A stretch of DNA of 64,000 bases from the NCBI RefSeq assembly GCF_002870125.1, contig NZ_PNEO01000002.1, forward strand, positions 1 to 64,000. Reading direction: 5' to 3'. Made by a program: the position numbers and the translations under genes. Positions 55,705 to 63,673 of this stretch are shown here, piece after piece; position 1 is the stretch's first letter, and each line of letters starts with the position of its first letter. Below the pieces are notes generated by a model that did not search any database, was not told the DNA's origin, and saw only the letters and a list, made by a program, of their open reading frames with translations. Source of the DNA: Burkholderia sp. WAC0059. Its GTDB lineage: Bacteria; Pseudomonadota; Gammaproteobacteria; Burkholderiales; Burkholderiaceae.

Positions 55705-55982
55705 GCAAGGAACGGTACGCCAGCGTATGGGACGCCATCGAAGAAACGTCGGTCGAAGCCGAGAACATGAAGCTTCGCGCGGAGTTGATGATGGCGCTCA
55801 GGCGTCACATTACGCAGGCCGAAATGAGTCAATCCGAGGCCGCGAAGCTTTTCGGCGTCACGCAGCCGCGCATTTCCGACCTCATGCGCGGCAAGATCAA
55901 TCTGTTCGGTCTGGACACGCTGGTGACGATGGCGGCAGCCGCTGGCATGCACGTGGAAATGCGCGTTCTGGCTGCGGCCTGA
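55701..55982 (+). CDS. XRE-family antitoxin (HigA-like)
   Basis: A 93-residue helix-turn-helix protein. Residues 36-75 hold the XRE motif MSQSEAAKLFGVTQPRISDL followed by MRGKINLFGLDTLVTMAAAAG. It should neutralise the toxin by direct binding and repress the pair's promoter through the AT-rich palindrome upstream. It overlaps the toxin stop by four bases (ATGA). It converges on the nrdJ gene 129 bases away. Confidence 0.88.
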   Translation: MSKERYASVWDAIEETSVEAENMKLRAELMMALRRHITQAEMSQSEAAKLFGVTQPRISDLMRGKINLFGLDTLVTMAAAAGMHVEMRVLAAA

Positions 55983-56111
55983 ATGTGGTCTGAACCCCGT
56001 GAACCCCGGTGCGTCATGGCGGCGCCGGCTTCACGACCGGCGTTTTGCCCGAGCGCCGGCCGATACGGCGACGCTCGATCCGGCCGCTTTCTCGCGAATG
56101 CTCCTCCGTCG

Positions 56112-58667
56112 TCAACCGCACGAGCCGATTTCTCCGCACGCGGTGCAAAAGTCGCAGCCGTCCCTGCGTATGACGGCGTTGGCGCCGCACGAACCGCATT
56201 TGCGGCCGAGTATCGTACGTAGCCCAGAGGGCGTTGTGTCGTCGTCGGCGACAGACGGAATGCCGGGAGAATCTTCGGCCGCGGGCGTTCGGGTATGAGC
56301 ACCCGACGTCGTGCCCACCTCGTCCGCGCTAACGGGCGCAAGGCCGCCCGTCTGCTCGCCTCGCCGCCGGGACAGCAACCGTGAAGGCACCTGGTTGCCT
56401 TCGGCATCCAGAAAGCCGCGCCGGTGCAGGATTTGCTGGATCGCGTAGGCGATGGCCGCGACTTCCGAATCGTGCCAGAGCGGGGCTTGGTGCCCGTCGA
56501 GACGCTGCGTGACGCCGAGTCGCACCTGGCCCCGGTCCCACGACACCTTGCGCAAATCCTGAAGATTGCGGGCGACGAAGCCGCCGCGCGCGGCGAGCGA
56601 AAGCGAGCGCATGGTCGCCGTGATCCATTGCTGCGATTCGTCGCGCTGACCGACCGGGATGAAGAACTCGATGGGCCGCTCGATCGTGACGGGCTCGCCG
56701 CCGACGTGTCCTGACACCTCCATGAACGACACCGCGACATAAAGCGATTTCTTGCCCATTTGCGTCAGATACTCGACCTTTTCGATGATCGCGGGCAACT
56801 CGCCCTTTGGCCGGTGGTCGATCGCGACGCGCAGCGGATCGAGACCGCCTTCGGCGAGCGCGTCCTCGGCCGCGATCTGCAGCACCGCGCCGAGTGTCTC
56901 GTTCGGGCGATAGGTCGCGAGGCCCTTGAGCCCGCGCCGCCATGCGTCGAGATAGAGGTCTTCGAACGCTTCGAACGGATAGTCGGCCGGCACGTTGACG
57001 GTCTTCGAGATCGACGTGTCGATGTACGGTTGCACCGCCGCCATCATCGCGACGTGATCCTGTGCGGTCATGTCGAGCGCGCTCACGAAGTAGTCGGGCA
57101 GCGCATTCACGTCGCCGCCCATTTCGCGATACAGCCGCCAGGCGTGGTCCTCGACGGCGAAGCGCTGACGGCTGCCGTCGGCCATGATCTTCGTGCGCTG
57201 GTAGGTCCACGAGAACGCGGGCTCGATGCCGTTCGAAACGTTGTCGGCGAAGGCGAGGCTCACCGTGCCGGTCGGCGCGATGGAAAGCAGGTGGCTGTTG
57301 CGGATGCCGTGCGCGCGGATTGCATCCCGCAGATCGTCGGGCAGGCGCGAGGCGAACGTGCCGTCGGCGAGATAGGCGTCGGCCTTGAATAGCGGAAACG
57401 GACCGCGCTCGCGCGCGAGTTCGACCGAGGCGCGATAGGCGGCGTCGCGCATGGCGCGGCCGACGCGGGCCGCGAATTCCCGGCCCGCTTCCGAGTCGTA
57501 GCGCAGGCCGAGCATGACGAGCGTGTCGCCGAGACCCGTGAAACCCACGCCGATGCGCCGTTTCGCGGCGGCTTCGGCCTGCTGCTCGGGCAACGGCCAG
57601 AGCGTGACGTCGAGCACGTCGTCGAGAAAGCGCACCTGGGTGGCGACGCGTTCGGCGAACGCGCTCCAGTCGAACGACGGCGTGCCGCCTTCGAGCTGGG
57701 CAAACGGCGCGACGACGAACCGGCTCAGATCGAGCGGCCCGAGATTGCAGCAGCCGTAGGCGGGCAGCGGTTGTTCGCCGCAGGGATTGGTGGCGCGGAT
57801 CGTTTCGAGCGCGCGCAGGTTGTTGTCCTCGTTCATGCGCGAGATGAAGACGACGCCGGGTTCCGCGACGTCGTAGGTCGAACGCATGATGGCGTCCCAG
57901 ATCGCCCGGGCGCGCTTTTCCGCGTAGACCCAGAGGCCGTCTCCGCGCCGCCTCAGGTCGAGTGCCGCGCGCAGCGCCGGCGACGGCTCGGCTCGGTGCA
58001 CGAGCTGCCAGGTCCGGTCGTTTTCCACGGCTTCCATGAACGCGTCGGTCACGGCCACCGAGACGTTGAAGTTGTTCCAGCGTCCCTTCGAATGCTTGGC
58101 TTCGATGAATTCGGGCAGGTCGGGGTGGTCGCAGTCCAGCACGGCCATCTGTGCGCCGCGCCGCGCGCCGGCGCTTTCGACCGTGCGGCACGAGGCGTCG
58201 AACACGTCGATGTAGCTGCACGGGCCCGACGCACTCGATCCCGTCGAGCGGACCCACGCGCCGCGCGGCCGGATCGCGGAGAAGTTGTAGCCGACGCCGC
58301 CGCCGCGGCGCATCGTCTCCGCGGCCTGCAGCAGCGCGACGTAGATGCCGGGGCGGCCTTCGTCGTCGGTGCCCTGGATGCTGTCGCCGACCGGCTGCAC
58401 GAAGCAGTTGATGAGCGTGGCGGCGATGCCGGCGCCGGCCGCGCTCATGATCCGCCCGGCGCCGAATGCGCCGTGTCGCAGGTTATCGGTGAAGCGGGCC
58501 TCGACGGCCTCGCGCAGTTCGGGCGGCTCGGCCATCGCGACGCCGCGCGCCACGCGCCGGTAGATGTCGTCGGCGTTTCGCTCGTCGCCCTTGGCGTATT
58601 TCTCGAGCAGGACGTCGTCGGAGAACGGTTGGGGAGCGAGGTTCAGGGGCGGAGCATTGACGGCCAT
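56112..58667 (-). CDS. nrdJ: Adenosylcobalamin-dependent (class II) ribonucleoside-diphosphate reductase
   Basis: An 851-residue class II reductase that makes deoxyribonucleotides with a B12 radical and needs no oxygen. The active-site loop is NPCGEQPLPAYGCCNLG with Asn294, radical Cys296 and Glu298. A reductive pair Cys is in INCFV (Cys88), with the partner in the GCCNLG region. The C-terminal tail has a zinc-ribbon-like set (Cys824, Cys827, Cys838, Cys841, Cys844) that delivers electrons. A Ser/Thr/Pro-rich linker (about 770-815) joins it to the core. No cobalamin riboswitch was recognised upstream. Confidence 0.93.
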   Translation of the reverse strand: MAVNAPPLNLAPQPFSDDVLLEKYAKGDERNADDIYRRVARGVAMAEPPELREAVEARFTDNLRHGAFGAGRIMSAAGAGIAATLINCFVQPVGDSIQGTDDEGRPGIYVALLQAAETMRRGGGVGYNFSAIRPRGAWVRSTGSSASGPCSYIDVFDASCRTVESAGARRGAQMAVLDCDHPDLPEFIEAKHSKGRWNNFNVSVAVTDAFMEAVENDRTWQLVHRAEPSPALRAALDLRRRGDGLWVYAEKRARAIWDAIMRSTYDVAEPGVVFISRMNEDNNLRALETIRATNPCGEQPLPAYGCCNLGPLDLSRFVVAPFAQLEGGTPSFDWSAFAERVATQVRFLDDVLDVTLWPLPEQQAEAAAKRRIGVGFTGLGDTLVMLGLRYDSEAGREFAARVGRAMRDAAYRASVELARERGPFPLFKADAYLADGTFASRLPDDLRDAIRAHGIRNSHLLSIAPTGTVSLAFADNVSNGIEPAFSWTYQRTKIMADGSRQRFAVEDHAWRLYREMGGDVNALPDYFVSALDMTAQDHVAMMAAVQPYIDTSISKTVNVPADYPFEAFEDLYLDAWRRGLKGLATYRPNETLGAVLQIAAEDALAEGGLDPLRVAIDHRPKGELPAIIEKVEYLTQMGKKSLYVAVSFMEVSGHVGGEPVTIERPIEFFIPVGQRDESQQWITATMRSLSLAARGGFVARNLQDLRKVSWDRGQVRLGVTQRLDGHQAPLWHDSEVAAIAYAIQQILHRRGFLDAEGNQVPSRLLSRRRGEQTGGLAPVSADEVGTTSGAHTRTPAAEDSPGIPSVADDDTTPSGLRTILGRKCGSCGANAVIRRDGCDFCTACGEIGSCG

Positions 58668-58875
58668 GGCAGGTCCCGGTGAGCGCGCCCGCGGCGGGCG
58701 CCGGTTGGCTGACGGTCAGCGGTGCAGGACGGAGGCGGCAAGTGTCGTGCCGCTCGCTGCCCCGGCGCCGGTCGCCGTGAGGCCAACCATACTGCACGCG
58801 GGGACGGGCCGCAATTTGCGCGCCGTCACGTCCGGCGTAGTCGGGGACGGCCGTTTCCTTGCGTCTCGAAGCGGG

Positions 58876-58904
58876 ACGTTCCCGTCTGCTCCGGACGGGA
58901 ACGT
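58876..58904 (-). terminator. Perfect hairpin downstream of the DUF3331 gene
   Basis: An 11-bp perfect inverted repeat (ACGTTCCCGTC / GACGGGAACGT) with a 7-base loop lies 43 bases after the stop of the minus-strand DUF3331 gene and 210 bases upstream of nrdJ. No T-run follows, so it may be a factor-dependent terminator, a transcript stabiliser or an operator. Confidence 0.45.
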
Positions 58905-58946
58905 GCTGCGGTGGGATTCGAGGTCGGGGAGAAATTCGGGAGGGGG

Positions 58947-59234
58947 TCAGTCGGTGCCCAGATTGCAGAACACCTCGGCGGCGATCATGACGGAAGCGTT
59001 CGATGGCGCGGGCCGTTCGGCCGGCTTGAACACCGCGTCGCCCCGACGGATTTTGCGGCGCGACACGGCGCAGGTCCCCGACGTGTGGGCGGAGCGTCGT
59101 CGCCAGCGCTGCTCGCCGTAGTGGCAGCGGCCCGGTTCGACCCAACGGATGACCAGCGTCGTGTCGGAGCGCTCGAGTATTTCGATTCTCACGCCGTTGG
59201 CACCGTCAAGTGCAAGGCACTCTTTGGTTTTCAT
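58947..59234 (-). CDS. DUF3331 domain protein
   Basis: A 95-residue basic protein. The family block TLVIRWVEPGRCHYGEQRWRRR is followed by SGTCAVSRRKIRRGDAVFKP and RPAPSNASVMIAAE. The family is largely confined to Burkholderiaceae and has no known function. The Cys pair and the treble-clef-like SGTCAVSRRKI segment suggest a small nucleic-acid or metal-binding domain. The start at 59234 has GGAG 8 bases upstream; the longer open frame (to 59408) has no homology. Confidence 0.75.
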   Translation of the reverse strand: MKTKECLALDGANGVRIEILERSDTTLVIRWVEPGRCHYGEQRWRRRSAHTSGTCAVSRRKIRRGDAVFKPAERPAPSNASVMIAAEVFCNLGTD

Positions 59235-59629
59235 TATCGGCTCCGTAGATGGGGTGTGCCGAATGTAGTACCGTGCGGCGTTAAGTGCCATTGTGTGCCG
59301 GTTGAAACACTGTTCCGTCTTCAGCAACAATATGTTCGCCACATCCTGTACCCGACGAAGGAATGGGCGTTTGCGGACGATCCGGTACGAGCTATTAAAT
59401 TTGTGCAACGCAGTGTTGTGCCTGGCGCGACAGGCTGGGGAGGGAAATAGCGCGCGGGCTTCGTCCGGAATGGGCGGTTTTGCGCTGGCCGGGGAGGTTG
59501 CCGCAAGATCGCTGCGAGGGGACCGCGAGGCCCCCTTGGCGCGGCGGGCGGCACGGTCGACGCGGCGTCGGCCTTTCGCCAGGATATTTGCCTTGAACCG
59601 GGCTCACCGATGATTTTTCCGAAGATTAC
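59235..59629. other. Divergent intergenic region (DUF3331 / AI-2E permease)
   Basis: About 395 bases. The middle has lower GC (59290-59410), likely with divergent promoters. A plus-strand frame from GTG 59294 to 59450 reads VETLFRLQQQYVRHILYPTK and on for 51 codons in a protein-like way, but has no known relative or ribosome site and is not called as a gene. The last 60 bases read into the permease gene. Confidence 0.35.
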
Positions 59630-60694
59630 ATGATTCAACGCCCGTCTGCTCCGAACTCCACCACTCAGCGAAAAACGCAGCGGATCGCTTCCGCTGTCCT
59701 CTTTGCGGCCCTCGTCCTGCTGGCCTTGTGGGTCGTGCGCGAATTCATCCCGGCCGTCGCCTGGGCCTGCGTGATCGCCATCGCGCTGTGGCCGGCCTAT
59801 CAGGCCATCGAGAGCCGGCGCTGCTTTCACGGTCGCACCACGACCATCGCGGTCCTGCTGACCGTCGCGATCGCCCTCCTCGTCGTGCTGCCCATCGCGC
59901 TCGCGGTCGTGCAGGCCATCGGCGAGGCGCACGAATTGACGCTCTGGCTGCGCACGGTGCAGGAGAACGGGTTGCCGATGCCCGATTTCATCTCGCATCT
60001 GCCCGCCGGCCGGCCGATCGCCCAGTGGTGGCAGGACAATCTCTCCCAGCCGCTGAAGGCCTCGCCTGCGATGAAGGGCCTGCACAGCGACGCGGTCGTC
60101 TCGTTCGGCCGGCATTTCGGCGTGCGGGCCGCACACGGGCTGGTGTTGTTCGGCTTCATGCTCGTGACGTTGTTCGTGATTTTCCAGGCCGGGCCGCGTC
60201 TCTCGGGCTCCGTGCTGCGCGGCGCACGGCGCGCATTCGGCTCGGACGGCGCGCAATTGATGCAGCGCATGGCGTCGGCCGTGCGCAGCACGGTGGCGGG
60301 GCTCGTCGTGGTGGGGCTCGGCGAGGGCGTGCTGCTCGGCTTCGCCTACATGCTGGCCGGCGTGCCGCATGCGGCGCTGCTCGGCGCCGTGACGGCGGTG
60401 GCGGCGATGCTGCCGTTCTGCGCGCCGGTCGTGTTCTGCGCGGCGGCGTTGTGGCTGCTGGTGCAGGGCTCGACGGTCGGCGCGATCGGGCTCGTCGTCT
60501 GGGGATTCGTGATCGTCTTCGTCGCCGAGCATTTCGTGCGGCCCGTGCTGATCGGCAATTCGGCGCGCCTGCCGTTCCTGCTCGTGCTGTTCGGCATCCT
60601 CGGCGGCGCGACGACGTTCGGGCTGCTCGGCATCTTCATCGGCCCGGCGTTGATGACGGTGCTGATGGTGCTCTGGGCCAACTGGGTGCAGTGA
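59630..60694 (+). CDS. AI-2E family transporter (PerM/YdiK-like permease)
   Basis: A 354-residue inner-membrane protein with about eight helices: a pair at the N-terminus (residues 19-58), one at 68-90, and a C-terminal bundle. The bundle includes GVPHAALLGAVTAVAAMLPF, VAEHFVRPVLIGNSARLPFLLVL and GGATTFGLLGIFIGPALM. The last two are the signature of the YdiK-like branch. The substrate is not known; the family includes autoinducer-2 exporters and Na+/H+ antiporters. It is monocistronic. It shares only family-level features with the protein encoded at 12125-13189. Confidence 0.88.
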   Translation: MIQRPSAPNSTTQRKTQRIASAVLFAALVLLALWVVREFIPAVAWACVIAIALWPAYQAIESRRCFHGRTTTIAVLLTVAIALLVVLPIALAVVQAIGEAHELTLWLRTVQENGLPMPDFISHLPAGRPIAQWWQDNLSQPLKASPAMKGLHSDAVVSFGRHFGVRAAHGLVLFGFMLVTLFVIFQAGPRLSGSVLRGARRAFGSDGAQLMQRMASAVRSTVAGLVVVGLGEGVLLGFAYMLAGVPHAALLGAVTAVAAMLPFCAPVVFCAAALWLLVQGSTVGAIGLVVWGFVIVFVAEHFVRPVLIGNSARLPFLLVLFGILGGATTFGLLGIFIGPALMTVLMVLWANWVQ

Positions 60695-61184
60695 CGGGAC
60701 GGGATGGGGCGGGTCGACGAGTCCCCGCGTTCGGTTCAAGTTTCGCGGGACGACGGTCGTTACGGCCGCGATCCGGGTTTTTCGACCGCCCCAAATCTCG
60801 ACCGACTGGACCGGGAATCGCGCGGGTATGCTTGCAAGCCTGCAAGATAGCGATGGATCAAGTCCGAATAACGGTTAATTAACATTTGTATCAAAATATG
60901 CGGGCCGAGGGCTTTGGGTCCGATGACCTTTACAATGGTCTGGCTATTTTTTGAGATTGCTGCTGGCTGATTATTGGAAATTGATCGGCGGTTAATGAAT
61001 GAAGCGCGCCTTTTCGCTGGAGAAGAGGGTGGTTGAGTAATGCTGCAGCGGGTCGCGACGAGGCGGCCGGAGGCGGTCGCATGAGGTGTGACGGGCAGGC
61101 CGGGCGGCGCAGGGAGCGCGCCGTGCCTCGCCGGGTTCCCTTTGCGTCGGATCCGCCAGCGCAGTGAGCAGGAGTTGAACCCAT
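60695..61184. other. 490-base intergenic region upstream of the NlpD-like gene
   Basis: No gene recognised. The part 60855-61010 is AT-rich (GGTTAATTAACATTTGTATC, TTTACAATGGTCTGGCTATTTTTTG) and probably holds the promoter of the lipoprotein gene and a leader of more than 150 bases. No riboswitch-like fold could be recognised. Confidence 0.35.
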
Positions 61185-62090
61185 ATGTCGAGAAGTCGTT
61201 TTGGAGCAGGTGTAGGAGGTTGGGCGGGTATCTGGATGGCGGCGTTGCTGGGCGGGTGTGCGAATCTGGCCCCCCAGGGGCCGCAACCCGGACCTCAGCC
61301 CGACCAGCAGGCGGCGGCCGGGCAGACGGCGCCCGCCGCGGGCGGTTCGGGCGCGCAGCCGCAGGCGTCCCGGACGCCGTCGTCGACCGACGTTGCGCAA
61401 GCGCCGGAACAGGACGCGGCGCAACCTGTCGAGACGACCCGCGTCGTCGTGCAGACGACCTGGTATCGGGTCCGACGCGGGGAGTCGTTGAGGCACTTCG
61501 CGCAGACTCACGGTTGCTCCGTCCGGGATCTGCTGGCGTGGAATCATCTGAGATCGTCGAGCCGGCTGCGCGCGGGAGAACGACTGCGCATCGTGTCGCG
61601 CAAGACCGTCACGGTGCAGGCGGCGGCTCCGGCCGCGGGCAACGACGGCGCCGGCGGCGCGACGGCCAGCGCGGCCGAGGTGCGGCAGGTGAGCGCCGAG
61701 GTCGCGCGTCACGCCAGCGACGTGTCGCTCGTCTGGCCGGCCCAGGGGCAGGTCGTCCAGCCGTTCGAGCCCGGCGAGAACCGGGGCATCGAGATTGCCG
61801 GCAACGCCGGAGACCCGGTGTTCGCAGCGGCCGACGGCCGGGTAATGTACGCCGGGACGGGCCTGAACGATTACGGCAGCCTCATCATCGTCCAGCACAA
61901 CAAGGACTTTCTGACCGCGTACTCGCATAACCGCAAGCTGCTCGTGAAGACCGGCGATTTCGTCCGGCAGGGGCAGGAAATCGCCGAGATGGGCAACGAG
62001 GACAACTCGCGCGTAGCCGTGGTGTTCGAACTGCGCCACGACGGCAAGCCGATCGATCCGATGCCCTATCTGCCGCAGCGCAACGGTTGA
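61185..62090 (+). CDS. NlpD-like lipoprotein (LysM plus degenerate M23 domain)
   Basis: A 301-residue lipoprotein. The signal has lipobox LLGGC (Cys25). A Pro/Gln/Ala-rich linker (26-85) leads to a LysM peptidoglycan-binding domain (about 90-135, WYRVRRGESLRHFAQTHGC). The C-terminal M23-type domain (about 185-295) has ENRGIEIAGNAGDPVFAAADG and VVFELRHDGKPIDP. The metal-binding His/Asp positions of active LytM peptidases (HxxxD, HxH) are replaced, as in NlpD and EnvC. It is therefore probably an activator of cell-wall amidases at division rather than a peptidase. The usual nlpD neighbours (surE, pcm, rpoS) are absent, so this is likely a second, paralogous copy. Confidence 0.85.
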   Translation: MSRSRFGAGVGGWAGIWMAALLGGCANLAPQGPQPGPQPDQQAAAGQTAPAAGGSGAQPQASRTPSSTDVAQAPEQDAAQPVETTRVVVQTTWYRVRRGESLRHFAQTHGCSVRDLLAWNHLRSSSRLRAGERLRIVSRKTVTVQAAAPAAGNDGAGGATASAAEVRQVSAEVARHASDVSLVWPAQGQVVQPFEPGENRGIEIAGNAGDPVFAAADGRVMYAGTGLNDYGSLIIVQHNKDFLTAYSHNRKLLVKTGDFVRQGQEIAEMGNEDNSRVAVVFELRHDGKPIDPMPYLPQRNG

Positions 62091-62210
62091 GCGCCGCAGT
62101 CGCTCCGGCGGTTGGTTCTGCGGTCGCATCTGCAGTTGTCCCGATAGATCGCGCCCCGGGAGGCCGCATGCCGCCTCCCCGGGGCGTCTGCGCTTCAAAC
62201 CATCGAATCG

Positions 62211-62606
62211 TCAGGATTTCAGGCCCCGCAGCACCTGCGCGAGTGCCGCATGCGCGTGGAGCACGTCGGGCGCCGCTTGCAGAAGCATCTGATAGTGCTC
62301 GAAGAAACTTTCGTAGGGCGCTTCTCCACGGAACAGGGCGGCGACGGATTGCGCGGCCGCAATCCGGTCCTGCGCCTGCCCGTCGCTGGCGTCGAGCGTC
62401 TCATCGACGTTCGCGATCACGGTGGAGAGCGGCATGATCCAGCGAAACGCGGGACCGTTGATCAGCACCTGCAGGAAGGCCGCCGGCGTCGTCGGGCCGA
62501 ACTCGCGCTCGTAGGCCGCGCGCTCGTGATCGAGAATAGCCTTGTGTGCGTTCAACAGCGGCCGGCGCACGTCGTTCAGGAATTGCAGGGCGCGAGATTC
62601 GTCCAT
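62211..62606 (-). CDS. Conserved small helical protein of unknown function
   Basis: A 131-residue, all-helical soluble protein starting MDESRALQFLNDVRRPLLNA and containing AAFLQVLINGPAFRWIMPLSTVIANVDE. The pattern is typical of a family found in many proteobacteria whose members carry no functional name. No catalytic or metal-binding motif is visible. The start at 62606 has TGGAG upstream; the open frame to 62675 has no support. It converges with the NlpD-like gene. Confidence 0.7.
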   Translation of the reverse strand: MDESRALQFLNDVRRPLLNAHKAILDHERAAYEREFGPTTPAAFLQVLINGPAFRWIMPLSTVIANVDETLDASDGQAQDRIAAAQSVAALFRGEAPYESFFEHYQMLLQAAPDVLHAHAALAQVLRGLKS

Positions 62607-63025
62607 GATGATGGGGCTCCAGGAAGGGATCGTCGGTTCTATTCCGTTGTCCTGAGGATCTGCATGCCGCCACATTTCGATCGACCTGCTGACGCGCCGG
62701 CGGCATGGCGATCCGGACGATGGTAGCGCGGGCCTGCCGCTTTCGCGTTTTCGACCCGACGCGCCGCTGAAACGGCTCGCCAGCGCCTCGCGATCCGGGG
62801 CATTCCCGTGCGGCCCGACGCAGGCTGCACCTGACAGTCGCCTCCCAATTTGTTTCTATTTTGTAACAAATTGACGATCAATATTCAGCTATTGTTTATG
62901 TTTTCGAAACAGTATTTGTACGGATTAAGGGTTTACCCCTAGCGTTTGTCTCAATAAACTGGAATCACTCGTTCGACACATGGTGTGTCGGGCGGAGCAA
63001 GAACAAGTTATGGAGGTAATACACC
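62607..63025. other. 419-base intergenic region upstream of the DUF4148 gene
   Basis: The left half is GC-rich without a gene. The right half (62846-62960) is strongly AT-rich and contains a perfect inverted repeat (62846-62873), a smaller palindrome GACACA-TGG-TGTGTC (62975-62989) and an excellent ribosome site GGAGGT before the DUF4148 start. It likely holds a regulated promoter. Confidence 0.45.
62846..62873. promoter_or_regulatory. Operator-like inverted repeat
   Basis: CAATTTGTT and AACAAATTG form perfect 9-bp arms with a 10-base AT-rich spacer, so half sites are about two helix turns apart from edge to edge. It lies about 155 bases upstream of the DUF4148 start and is the clearest symmetric site in the region. 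The binding protein is unknown. Confidence 0.4.
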
Positions 63026-63352
63026 ATGAAGACCCGTACTCTGATCCAGGCCGCTGTCGTTGCTGCTGCGGTTGCCGTTCCTGCCCTTTCGTTCGCTCAA
63101 GAGCAGGCCCCGCTGACCCGTGCTGAAGTGCGCGCGGACCTCGTCCGTGTCGAACAGGCCGGCTACAACCCGGCGACGGCCGGCAACGCGACCTACCCGG
63201 CCGACATCCAGGCCGCCGAAGCCCGCATCGCGAGCACGCAGGCCGATAGCCAGGCCGCCGACACCGGTTACGGTCCGTCGACGTCGGGCTCGTCGCAATC
63301 GGGCCAGCTCGAGCAGGTCACGCCGCATGATTCCGTGTATTTCGGTCACTAA
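63026..63352 (+). CDS. DUF4148 domain secreted protein
   Basis: A 108-residue protein with a clean signal peptide (residues 1-23, ending SFAQ). The DUF4148 core is LTRAEVRADLVRVEQAGYNP followed by YPADIQAAEARI. The C-terminal tail is Gly/Ser/Gln-rich. The family is abundant in Burkholderia (often many copies per genome) and is expected in the periplasm; its function is unknown. GGAGGT 8 bases before the ATG and codon-poor spacing suggest strong expression. A clear terminator follows. Confidence 0.92.
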   Translation: MKTRTLIQAAVVAAAVAVPALSFAQEQAPLTRAEVRADLVRVEQAGYNPATAGNATYPADIQAAEARIASTQADSQAADTGYGPSTSGSSQSGQLEQVTPHDSVYFGH

Positions 63353-63430
63353 GCAGTCGGGAAAAGCGACGGGCGGCGTGATTTGTCCGGATCGTTTTTC
63401 CGCGTAGTGTGCTGTAGCAGGCGATGTACC

Positions 63431-63466
63431 GTGGCCGGCAGGCCGTAACCGCTGCCGGCCACGTTT
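63431..63466 (+). terminator. Intrinsic terminator of the DUF4148 gene
   Basis: A perfect 11-bp stem (GTGGCCGGCAG / CTGCCGGCCAC) with a 10-base loop is followed by GTTT, 78 bases after the DUF4148 stop. The rest of the 320-base stretch 63353-63673 holds no recognisable gene. Confidence 0.75.
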
Positions 63467-63673
63467 CATCCGGATTTCGTCGCGGGCGCGGGAAATTGCC
63501 GTGCCGCGCGAGGCAGAGGGCGATTGCGACAAACGGTCGCTGGCTTCTGCGCGTTTTTTCGTCCCGAAAACCTCCGTCGCCGCGAGGCGACTTCGCCCGA
63601 CTCCCTTGCGTGGATTGGGCGCTTTTTGCCTGTCGCGCGGTTCCTCGGCCCAGGGGAAAACGCCGCGGCGCGC

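Noticed and set aside
58668..58946. Possible cobalamin riboswitch before nrdJ
   Set aside because: No B12-box-like sequence or typical fold could be found; only a simple hairpin is present.
59294..59450. 51-codon plus-strand frame from a GTG (VETLFRLQQQYVRHILYPTK...)
   Set aside because: It looks protein-like but has no ribosome site, no known family, and overlaps a likely divergent promoter region.
12125..60694. Two AI-2E family permeases as a possible duplicated pair
   Set aside because: They share length and fold but little direct sequence, and they lie 46 kb apart; ordinary distant paralogues.
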